Shown: piece by piece, positions 15,061 through 22,742 of the stretch
Position numbering within the stretch: position 1 is the stretch's first letter
Layout of the letters: every line of letters starts with the position of its first letter
Origin: Chryseobacterium culicis
GTDB lineage: Bacteria; Bacteroidota; Bacteroidia; Flavobacteriales; Weeksellaceae
NCBI RefSeq assembly: GCF_002979755.1
Contig: NZ_PCPP01000002.1
Location: 699,146-763,145 of the forward strand
DNA length: 64,000 nt
Direction: 5' to 3'
The notes under the pieces: generated by a model
The model's database searches: none
Told to the model about the DNA's origin: nothing
The model's input: the letters and a program-made list of their open reading frames with translations, nothing else
Position numbers and translations under genes: made by a program

Positions 15061-16624
15061 GAAGGATTTTCTTAAAACTATATTTTTAGGTAGTCTTATG
15101 CTCCCTTTTCTCCAGTATTGTGGAAAGAAGGTAAAGTCATTATTACTGAAGATAACAGGTACAAATCATGTTCTCGGGCATCAGCTTTGGGCAAAAGATT
15201 TTCCATCGTTTTCAGAAGTTATCCGCACAAAATATCTTATCGTTGGCGGCGGGATTTCCGGGCTTTCGGCATGTCGCTTTTTTAATCTGAATAACGAAAG
15301 TGATTACCTTCTCCTTGAAATGGAAAACAATCTGGGAGGAAATTCTTCAAACGGACAAAATTCATTTTCTAAATTTCCTTTAGGTGCGCATTACCTACCT
15401 TTACCCAATAAAGAGAACATAGAAATCATAGAATTTCTTAAAGAATGCGGAATCTGTCTTGGAAGTGATGAGAACGGAGAACCCATTCTTGATGAATACC
15501 AAATGACTTTTCCACAACAGGAAAGACTGTTTTATAAAAACTCCTGGCAAAACGATATTGTTCCTCAAAGAGGTATTTCCCCCGAAACACAGCAAGAGCT
15601 CAGCCGCTTTTTTAAACTGATGGATGAACTGCGTGTAAAGAAAGATGCACAGGGGAAATATTGGTTTGCGATCCCGGTACATGATTCAAGCAGAGAAGAT
15701 GAGGCTGTAAACCTTGAAAAGCTCATTTTCAAAGACTGGCTCAAAGAGAATAACTATCACTCTGAAGAACTTCTCTGGCTATTAGACTATTCCTGCAGAG
15801 ACGATTTTGGATTAGGAATAGAGTATGTCTCGGCATGGGCTGGAATTCATTATTTCGCCGGAAGAAAAAACAATTGGAGTACCCAATACAAAGATCAGGT
15901 ATTTACTTGGCCGGAAGGCAATGCAAGGCTGGCAAAACATTTCTCAAAATATACTGAAGGAAAGCATTTGTCCGGTAATCTTGTCTTTGAGGTAAAACTC
16001 AATGATAAAGTTGAGGTACTGAGTTTTGACAATACACAAAAGAAAACCCAAAAGATCATTGCTGATAAAGTACTGTTTGCATCACCTCAGTTTGTCAATG
16101 AAAGAATTTTAGATCATAAAAAAGCATCGTCATTCAATTATGTACCCTGGCTTTTAACAACCATTACTTTGAAGAATGAATTCGGAGGAGATGAAGAGTT
16201 GGCCTGGGATAACGTAATCTACGGATCTTCCGGATTGGGCTATATCTTTGATCAGCATCAGAATCTTAACCAGATTATGGGTGAAAAAGTAATTACCCAC
16301 TATAAGAGTTTTTCAACAGGAGATTGTAGAAAAGCAAGGAAAAAGCTGTATGCCATGAAAGACGCTGAACTGAAAGATTTAGTTTTAAATGATCTGAAGA
16401 AAGCACACCCTCTGATAGAAGATTTCATTCTGGAAATGCAGTTTCATAAAATAGGACATGCTATGATAGCACCAGTTCCTAACCAGATTTTTGGAGAAGA
16501 AACCCGAACAGTAAAAGAACCTATTGAAGATAAAATTTTCTTTGCGCATTCCGATCTTTCAGGAATATCTATTTTTGAAGAAGCCTTTTATCAGGGAATC
16601 CGGACTGCGGGCCAAATGATATAA
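15035..16624 (+). CDS. FAD/NAD(P)-dependent amine-oxidase-like oxidoreductase, possibly exported
   Basis: 529 residues from the ATG at 15035; a TTG three bases upstream is less likely. The N-terminus has SRKDFLK followed by a hydrophobic stretch ending in FLQYC. This is a Tat-like (RK variant) or lipoprotein-like signal, so the protein may act outside the inner membrane. The FAD-binding motif is YLIVGGGISGLSACRFF (about 69-85), followed by an acidic LLLEME. A late segment HSDLSGISIFEEAF resembles the C-terminal FAD loop of flavin amine oxidases. In an operon with aminopropyltransferase genes it could oxidise an amine product; this is inference. Confidence 0.82.
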   Translation: MKSGGKYSRKDFLKTIFLGSLMLPFLQYCGKKVKSLLLKITGTNHVLGHQLWAKDFPSFSEVIRTKYLIVGGGISGLSACRFFNLNNESDYLLLEMENNLGGNSSNGQNSFSKFPLGAHYLPLPNKENIEIIEFLKECGICLGSDENGEPILDEYQMTFPQQERLFYKNSWQNDIVPQRGISPETQQELSRFFKLMDELRVKKDAQGKYWFAIPVHDSSREDEAVNLEKLIFKDWLKENNYHSEELLWLLDYSCRDDFGLGIEYVSAWAGIHYFAGRKNNWSTQYKDQVFTWPEGNARLAKHFSKYTEGKHLSGNLVFEVKLNDKVEVLSFDNTQKKTQKIIADKVLFASPQFVNERILDHKKASSFNYVPWLLTTITLKNEFGGDEELAWDNVIYGSSGLGYIFDQHQNLNQIMGEKVITHYKSFSTGDCRKARKKLYAMKDAELKDLVLNDLKKAHPLIEDFILEMQFHKIGHAMIAPVPNQIFGEETRTVKEPIEDKIFFAHSDLSGISIFEEAFYQGIRTAGQMI

Positions 16625-16633
16625 AATGATACG

Positions 16634-17659
16634 ATGAAACAACCCTGGATACATAACGCAAAAACAGACTGGTGGTTTATTTTATCACCGCCTTTCCTGG
16701 TGCTGTTGATTATTTTTCTTTTTCAGAAACAGATTCAGTGGTTGGAAAACCATTATTCTTTTTACACATGGCTTTTTCTGATTGTTTTTGTGGATGTAGC
16801 ACACGTATATTCCACTCTGTTCAAAACATATTTTGTTAAAGGCGAAATTCAGAAAAATAAACTGCTTTATCTAGGAATTCCCTTTGTGAGCTGGATATTG
16901 GGAATTATTCTGTTTCAATTCGGGAATCTGACATTCTGGTCGGTACTGGCATTGGTAGCTGTTTTTCATTTTATACGCCAGCAATATGGTTTTATGAGAA
17001 TCTACGCCCGTTTTGAACCGAATAACTGGAGTAAGAAAATAGATGAGGTGGCTGTTTATTCTGCTACCATTTATCCCATGCTGTATTGGTTTAAAACACC
17101 GCGTGCCTTTACATGGTTTGTCAGCAATGAGTTTGACTGGCTTAAAAATCTCCCGGATTATGTCCCTTTGATGACCATAGTATATTTCGCCATTCTTACC
17201 ATTTGGGTGATCAAAACTGTTTTTGAAGCTTTTAAAACAAAGAATATTAATATTCCTAAAGCAGCATTGATTAGCGGAACTTTCCTTTCCTGGTATTTTG
17301 GGATTGTTTACTTTAATAATGATCTACTTTTTACTTTTCTCAATGTCATCTCCCACGGAATTCCCTATGTTGCACTGATCTATATCCGGGAAATCAAACA
17401 AAAAGAAAATCCCCAGCTGAGCTGGATGTCTATTTTTAAATCCGCTTCAGGAATATTTTTGTTTGTAGGCGTTATTTTAGGTTTTGCCTTTTTGGAAGAA
17501 CTTTTATGGGAAACTTTAGTTTGGAATGAACATTTTTCCCTCAATATAATGGTGTCAGAAAAATTATTTCAGTTTCTCATTCCGTTGCTGGTCGTTCCAC
17601 AACTTACTCATTATCTTCTGGATGGCTTTATTTGGAGAAAACCCAAAAAAGTTAGCTAA
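16634..17659 (+). CDS. Polytopic membrane protein of the polyamine-type operon
   Basis: 341 residues with about nine hydrophobic helices. Histidines lie in or next to membrane segments (DVAHVYST, VFHFIRQQYGF, VISHGIPYVAL, THYLLDGFIWR), a spacing that can hint at metal binding as in membrane di-iron or Brp/Blh-type proteins, but no family is firmly recognised. It is 9 bases downstream of the oxidoreductase and is the last gene of the operon; its stop codon is inside the -7 box for the following gene. Function unknown. Confidence 0.8.
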   Translation: MKQPWIHNAKTDWWFILSPPFLVLLIIFLFQKQIQWLENHYSFYTWLFLIVFVDVAHVYSTLFKTYFVKGEIQKNKLLYLGIPFVSWILGIILFQFGNLTFWSVLALVAVFHFIRQQYGFMRIYARFEPNNWSKKIDEVAVYSATIYPMLYWFKTPRAFTWFVSNEFDWLKNLPDYVPLMTIVYFAILTIWVIKTVFEAFKTKNINIPKAALISGTFLSWYFGIVYFNNDLLFTFLNVISHGIPYVALIYIREIKQKENPQLSWMSIFKSASGIFLFVGVILGFAFLEELLWETLVWNEHFSLNIMVSEKLFQFLIPLLVVPQLTHYLLDGFIWRKPKKVS

Positions 17660-17664
17660 CTTTG
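17631..17664 (+). promoter_or_regulatory. Promoter of the GH43 gene
   Basis: TTTG (17631-17634), 22 bases, then a perfect TAACTTTG (17657-17664) that overlaps the stop codon of the preceding gene, 22 bases before the ATG at 17687. Confidence 0.55.
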
Positions 17665-17686
17665 CGATAATCTTTAAAATCTAAAA

Positions 17687-19441
17687 ATGAGACAATATTT
17701 TCTGGCATTAGCAATTTTTCTTGGAATTATTGTAGGAGCCCAGCAGAAAACGTTCTGTAATCCTATTAATATTGATTATGGTTATACTCCTTTCGAAGTT
17801 TTTTCAAAACAGGGAAAACACCGTGCTACAGCAGATCCGGTAATTGTTAATTTTAAGAATAAACTGTTTCTTTTTTCTACAAACCAGGAAGGATACTGGT
17901 ATAGCGATGATATGCTGGACTGGAAATTTGTAAAAAGGAAATTCCTCAGAGATAATAAATATACCCATGATCTTAATGCTCCGGCTGTCTGGGCAATGAA
18001 AGATACTTTATATGTCTACGGTTCAACGTGGGAACAGGACTTTCCCATCTGGAAAAGTACAAACCCAACCAAAGATGACTGGAAAATTGCAGTGGATACG
18101 CTAAAAGTAGGAGCGTGGGATCCGGCATTCCATTATGATGAAGATAAAAATAAATTATACCTCTACTGGGGCTCAAGCAACGAATGGCCATTATTGGGAA
18201 CAGAGGTAAAAGTAAAAAATCTTCAGTCTGAAGGTTTTGTAAAACCTATTCTTAAACTAAAACCTGAAGACCATGGCTGGGAACGTTTCGGGGAATACAA
18301 TGACAATGTCTTTCTTCAGCCTTTTGTAGAAGGCGCCTGGATGACTAAACATAATGGGAAATACTATATGCAATATGGTGCTCCTGCAACAGAATTCAGT
18401 GGATATTCTGATGGAGTATATGTGAGCAAAGGTCCGCTAGAAGGTTTTGAATACCAACAGCATAATCCATTTTCCTATAAACCGGGTGGTTTTGCCAGAG
18501 GAGCAGGCCACGGAGCTACTTTTGAAGACAATTATAAAAACTGGTGGCATATTTCAACCATCTTTATTTCCACCAAAAATAATTTTGAAAGAAGGCTGGG
18601 AATCTGGCCGGCAGGTTTTGATAAAGACGATGTAATGTACTGTAATACGGCTTATGGAGATTATCCAACTTATCTTCCACAGTATGCACAGGGAAAAGAT
18701 TTTACAAAAGGTCTTTTTGCAGGATGGATGTTGCTGAATTATAATAAACCGGTGCAGGTTTCATCTACTTTAGGAGGATATCAGTCCAATTATGCTGTGG
18801 ATGAAGATATCAAGACCTATTGGAGTGCTAAAACAGGAAATTCAGGAGAATGGTTCCAGACTGATCTTGGTGAAGTTTCTACTATTAATGCCATTCAGAT
18901 CAATTATGCAGATCAGGATGCAGAGTTTATGGGGAAAACTTTGGGAAAAATGCATCAGTATAAAATCTATGGATCTAATGACGGGAAGAAATGGAATGTG
19001 ATTGTGGATAAAAGCAAGAATACGAAAGATGTTCCTCACGACTATGTTGAATTGGAGCAACCCGCAAAAGCCCGTTTCCTTAAAATGGAAAACCTGAAAA
19101 TGCCTACCGGTAAATTTGCATTAAGTGGTTTCAGAGTATTTGGAAAAGGAGCCGGAAAACAGCCTGCCAAAGTAGAAGGTTTCGTACCTTTAAGAGCCGA
19201 TCCTAAAAAATATGGGGAAAGAAGAAGTATCTGGATGAAATGGCAGCAGAATCCTGAAGCAGACGGCTATGTAATTTATTTTGGAAAGACTCTGGATAAA
19301 TTGTACGGAAGCATCATGGTGTATGGAAAGAATGAATATTTCTTTACCGGAGCAGACAGAACAGATGCTTACTATTTCCAGATTGAAGCTTTCAATGCCA
19401 ATGGTGTTTCAGAAAGAACAGCTGTCGCAAAATCTGAATAA
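17687..19441 (+). CDS. Family 43 glycoside hydrolase with F5/8C and fibronectin-like domains
   Basis: 584 residues. A signal peptide (MRQYFLALAIFLGIIVGAQQ) predicts export. The five-bladed propeller (about 20-340) shows GH43-like pieces: ATADPVIVNFKNKLFLFST (catalytic base Asp), LNAPAVWAMKDTLYVYGS, and WDPAFHYDEDKNKLYLYWG (second Asp). A discoidin/F5-8C carbohydrate-binding domain follows (about 350-485: VSSTLGGYQSNYAVDEDIKT to FRVFGKG), then an Fn3-like end (about 495-584). It probably trims plant or host polysaccharide side chains such as arabinan or xylan; the specificity is not readable. It has its own promoter and ends at a bidirectional terminator. Confidence 0.88.
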   Translation: MRQYFLALAIFLGIIVGAQQKTFCNPINIDYGYTPFEVFSKQGKHRATADPVIVNFKNKLFLFSTNQEGYWYSDDMLDWKFVKRKFLRDNKYTHDLNAPAVWAMKDTLYVYGSTWEQDFPIWKSTNPTKDDWKIAVDTLKVGAWDPAFHYDEDKNKLYLYWGSSNEWPLLGTEVKVKNLQSEGFVKPILKLKPEDHGWERFGEYNDNVFLQPFVEGAWMTKHNGKYYMQYGAPATEFSGYSDGVYVSKGPLEGFEYQQHNPFSYKPGGFARGAGHGATFEDNYKNWWHISTIFISTKNNFERRLGIWPAGFDKDDVMYCNTAYGDYPTYLPQYAQGKDFTKGLFAGWMLLNYNKPVQVSSTLGGYQSNYAVDEDIKTYWSAKTGNSGEWFQTDLGEVSTINAIQINYADQDAEFMGKTLGKMHQYKIYGSNDGKKWNVIVDKSKNTKDVPHDYVELEQPAKARFLKMENLKMPTGKFALSGFRVFGKGAGKQPAKVEGFVPLRADPKKYGERRSIWMKWQQNPEADGYVIYFGKTLDKLYGSIMVYGKNEYFFTGADRTDAYYFQIEAFNANGVSERTAVAKSE

Positions 19442-19453
19442 ATCAATTTAAAA

Positions 19454-19496
19454 TAAAAAATAGCACGTTTTGAATAATCAGAACGTGTTATTTTTT
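19454..19496. terminator. Bidirectional terminator
   Basis: A 13-bp stem (19461-19473 with 19478-19490, three G-U on the top strand) has an ATAA loop, A-rich flank on the left and T-run on the right. It lies between the convergent GH43 and esterase genes, and the esterase stop codon is inside it. Confidence 0.85.
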
Positions 19497-20348
19497 GTCT
19501 GCTTTTTTAAGAAAAGTTTCAATTTTATCTATAAGAAATTGATCATTGGGTTGTTTATCCCAATCCAGATGTCCGCCATTGAATTGATAGGATTCATGGA
19601 TAACTTGATTTTTATTTAAAGTTGAATCTAAGATTTTTCCTTGAGTAGAAGGAATCACACGATCCGAACTTCCATAATAAGATAGAGTAGGAGGAGAATT
19701 TTCATTTATCCATTTAACAGGACTGGCAAAATCTATTCTGGATATTCCAAGTCCTGATGCACGAGGATCTACCAATCTTCTTTCCACAAAAGAATATTCC
19801 TGATAATTTTTGAAACCTGGATCTGAAAGGTCAGCAGGGCCAACAATATTAATAACTGCTTTTATCCTTTTATCTGTGTCGAATTTATAAGCATATAGCA
19901 TGGATAAATGCCCTCCGGCACTGTTTCCTAATAATATGAATTTAGGATTGTACCTGAGTTTCTTTTCTAAGAAAGCAGAAACCTCTTTAATATCATTCAT
20001 TTGATTAGGCAGTCCATAATTTGTTTCTGAAACCAGTCTGTAGTTCATATTAACAAAAACATGATCAGGAAACTTCTGCATTAGAGAAAGGGTGAAGAAG
20101 GTGAGCTGTGATTTATTTCCACTACGCCAGCCTCCACCGTGAATAATAATGAACACATCTTTTTCACCCTGAGATTTTTTGGTGGGAATATAGAGGTCCA
20201 TAATCTGTTCCGGGCTGTTTCCATAATGAATATTTTCCTCTTTATCAAAGTGGATATCTTTGCCCAGCTCTATCTTCTTTTCTTTACAGCCATTCCATAT
20301 AAAAAGTAAGATCAGGCAAATCAAAATAATAGGTACATCTTTTTTCAT
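19488..20348 (-). CDS. Alpha/beta-hydrolase lipoprotein (esterase/BD-FAE-like)
   Basis: 286 residues. A lipoprotein signal (ICLILLFIWNGC, lipid-modified Cys at 21) places it in the envelope. The oxyanion motif IIHGGGWRSGNKS, nucleophile LGNSAGGHLS, acid residue in YGSSDRVIP and histidine in FNGGHLDWD make a full hormone-sensitive-lipase/acetyl-esterase type triad. It may remove acyl groups from a polysaccharide, which would suit the neighbouring GH43, but the genes are convergent and not co-transcribed. A terminator lies between it and the upstream barrel genes, so it has its own expression. Confidence 0.88.
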   Translation of the reverse strand: MKKDVPIILICLILLFIWNGCKEKKIELGKDIHFDKEENIHYGNSPEQIMDLYIPTKKSQGEKDVFIIIHGGGWRSGNKSQLTFFTLSLMQKFPDHVFVNMNYRLVSETNYGLPNQMNDIKEVSAFLEKKLRYNPKFILLGNSAGGHLSMLYAYKFDTDKRIKAVINIVGPADLSDPGFKNYQEYSFVERRLVDPRASGLGISRIDFASPVKWINENSPPTLSYYGSSDRVIPSTQGKILDSTLNKNQVIHESYQFNGGHLDWDKQPNDQFLIDKIETFLKKADKK

Positions 20349-20360
20349 AACTATTAAATA

Positions 20361-20390
20361 TAAAAAATCCGCTGAAAAGAATCAGCGGAT
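20361..20390 (-). terminator. Terminator of the tandem barrel genes
   Basis: ATCCGCTGA (20367-20375) pairs with TCAGCGGAT (20382-20390). On the minus strand the stem is followed by a run of T (20361-20366 region). Confidence 0.85.
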
Positions 20391-20429
20391 ACTGTAAGAA
20401 TAATTGAATATGAAGAAAGAAATTTCTTT

Positions 20430-22697
20430 TTATCTTGTTCTGCTTTTAATAGCATCTGAAGCCCCTTCGATGTCTCTTACCTTTTTCACTTTCTGATTTC
20501 CGAAATTGTAGGTAAGGCTTACTGTTAAACTTCTGTTGTAACGGTTTTGATGGATGTAATTATAATTTCCGTTTTCTTGAAAGTCTTCAATTTTAACAAT
20601 GTTGGTATTAAGAATATCATTTACATTCACTGCAAAAGTCCAGTCGTTCCACATTTTCTTAAGGCTGAGGTCTAAACTCATTAAATTTTTCAAAGAACCA
20701 AGCTCAATCTGCTGCTTGTCTACGAAGAAGTAATTAAGTCCAAAGAACCATGTTTTCTTTTTATCAAGGCGGATGGTATTGTTGGTCTGGATCAGAAGAC
20801 TGGTAGAATTGGTTTTATTGGTATAGGTAATAAATTTCCCTTCAGGTCCTTTGTCATCTTTGAAGCGGTCTCCGGTAGTTGGATCAGTATCAAGACTCCC
20901 ATTGTTAATATTATGCTGCACCCCAATATTAAAGTTGGTCGTCCAGTATTGTTTAAAAAACGATTTCTGAATACCTACCATCGCGGACATTTCCTGCTTA
21001 TTTCCAAAGTTGGTTCTTATATACCTTAAAGCAGGATTTTCTCCTATTTTACCTTCAGGTGATACAGGATAACCCTGCAGCGGAACCTGTGTGATCGCAT
21101 CCTGAATATAAGAATGGTTTAAAATCAGGAAATATGAATTTTTGTACATATAAGTAAGCTCCTGATTATAGGTGGAAGAGGCCTTTACAAATGGGTCATT
21201 CTGAGTATAATTATCATCTGTCAGGATGTTTCTTACCGGATTAAGTTCCCAGAAACTTGGTCTTCTCATTCTGCTAGAGAAGGAATAAGAAATATTGTTT
21301 TTATCATTAATTGCATAATTTAGGCTTAGATAGGGAAGAAGGTTTTTGTAATTTCTTTCAATTCTTCTAAGAGCCTCTGTGGGAGCGTTGTCAGAAGTTC
21401 CCAAACTGTTGGTAATCTCGTATCGGGCTCCTACTTTTCCAGAAAGTTTGTCGGAAATTTTTTTCTCAACGGTAATATACATTCCGTAGATGTTTTCATC
21501 ATAGATAAAATGGTTAGGTCTTGAATCCGGAGCTTTTACGGGATTAAAAGAATAAGTAATGTTTTTAGAATCGTTATCGGTTTTGGTTTTGTTGTAATTT
21601 CCGCCTATAGATACAGTCAGATCATTTTTAAACTTTTGATTATAATCCACCATTCCGGAGAAGTTATTAATGATCTGTGGAAGATCCTGCATAACTTGTC
21701 TTGTTCTTTTTCCTACAACTCTGTCAATATCCGAAGCGAAGGTTTGGTTATCTGTGAACTGAAATCTTCTGTAGTTAAGATAAGCTGCATTTACATTAAG
21801 TTTACTGCCTAATGAATCTGTTTTTAATTCATAATTTAAATTCACAGAATTATTATAAGATCGTGCATCTTCTTTGTTTTTGGACCAGGTATATTCTGGT
21901 TCTTTTGCGTTTTCTTTTTTTATCGTATTAAACAAAGCTACTGTTGAATTGTAACTTTTATTAGCCCAGGTATTCCATGATAAGGCCAGATTGCTTTTGT
22001 CGTTCAGCTGGTAATCAATATTCAGATAACCTCCGATGTTTTTATTCGGATCATCAATATCTCCAGTAGATTCGTTAGAGGTCTTGGCTGTTCCGTTTCT
22101 TAACGTGTAAGTTTGTGCCTCAATATTTTCACCACCACTAAGGCTGGCGCTTACTCCCAGTTTGTTTTTTCTGTAATTGGCAGAGAAGCTTGCCTGGCTT
22201 CCGTTATATTTATTAGTGGTATTAGACATTCTCATGTTTCCATTGAGACCGTCACTCATTTTTTTCTTTAAAACAATATTAATGATCCCATCTGATGATT
22301 CTACCTGATACTCACTTCCGGGTACTGTAATCACTTCAATTTTCTGGATGTTTTCAGCGGGAGTATTCTTCAGGAACTGAGCCAGAGACTCAGAATCCAT
22401 ATTGCTTTTTCTTCCGTTGATATAGATCAGCGCATTATTTTTCCCTGCAATTTTCAATGTTTTATCATCTGTGGAAGATAATAATGGAGTCTGTTTAAGG
22501 AGATCAAAAGTGGTATTTCCTTTGGCTACAGGAGATGCTGCTACATCATATACAAAACGGTCACTTTGCTTTTTGAAAACCTGTTTTGTGATGGTAACTC
22601 CTTCTATATTTTTTGTTTTTGCCGTATCAGATTTCTTTTCCTGAGCAAATGCACAAGTACCGAATACGATGGCCATTGACAAAATTATACGTTTCAT
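20430..22697 (-). CDS. Outer-membrane beta-barrel receptor, paralogue A
   Basis: 755 residues with a signal peptide (MKRIILSMAIVFGTCAFAQ). A plug-like region (about 35-150) contains DLLKQTPLLSSTDDKTLKIA, LIYINGRKSNMDSES, and IQKIEVITVPGSEYQVESSD, followed by a barrel with the family motif SFSSRMRRPSFWELNPVR. It is about the same length as the next gene upstream and shares much wording throughout, including KQVFKKQ near the N-terminus and YNFGNQKxKK plus a basic end at the C-terminus. TonB-dependent transport or a related outer-membrane role is likely; the ligand is unknown. It lies 45 bases downstream of its paralogue, in one transcription unit. Confidence 0.9.
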   Translation of the reverse strand: MKRIILSMAIVFGTCAFAQEKKSDTAKTKNIEGVTITKQVFKKQSDRFVYDVAASPVAKGNTTFDLLKQTPLLSSTDDKTLKIAGKNNALIYINGRKSNMDSESLAQFLKNTPAENIQKIEVITVPGSEYQVESSDGIINIVLKKKMSDGLNGNMRMSNTTNKYNGSQASFSANYRKNKLGVSASLSGGENIEAQTYTLRNGTAKTSNESTGDIDDPNKNIGGYLNIDYQLNDKSNLALSWNTWANKSYNSTVALFNTIKKENAKEPEYTWSKNKEDARSYNNSVNLNYELKTDSLGSKLNVNAAYLNYRRFQFTDNQTFASDIDRVVGKRTRQVMQDLPQIINNFSGMVDYNQKFKNDLTVSIGGNYNKTKTDNDSKNITYSFNPVKAPDSRPNHFIYDENIYGMYITVEKKISDKLSGKVGARYEITNSLGTSDNAPTEALRRIERNYKNLLPYLSLNYAINDKNNISYSFSSRMRRPSFWELNPVRNILTDDNYTQNDPFVKASSTYNQELTYMYKNSYFLILNHSYIQDAITQVPLQGYPVSPEGKIGENPALRYIRTNFGNKQEMSAMVGIQKSFFKQYWTTNFNIGVQHNINNGSLDTDPTTGDRFKDDKGPEGKFITYTNKTNSTSLLIQTNNTIRLDKKKTWFFGLNYFFVDKQQIELGSLKNLMSLDLSLKKMWNDWTFAVNVNDILNTNIVKIEDFQENGNYNYIHQNRYNRSLTVSLTYNFGNQKVKKVRDIEGASDAIKSRTR

Positions 22698-22742
22698 GTT
22701 GTTTTTATTTAAGAGTGGATTTAGTGGTATAGGTTGTATAGA

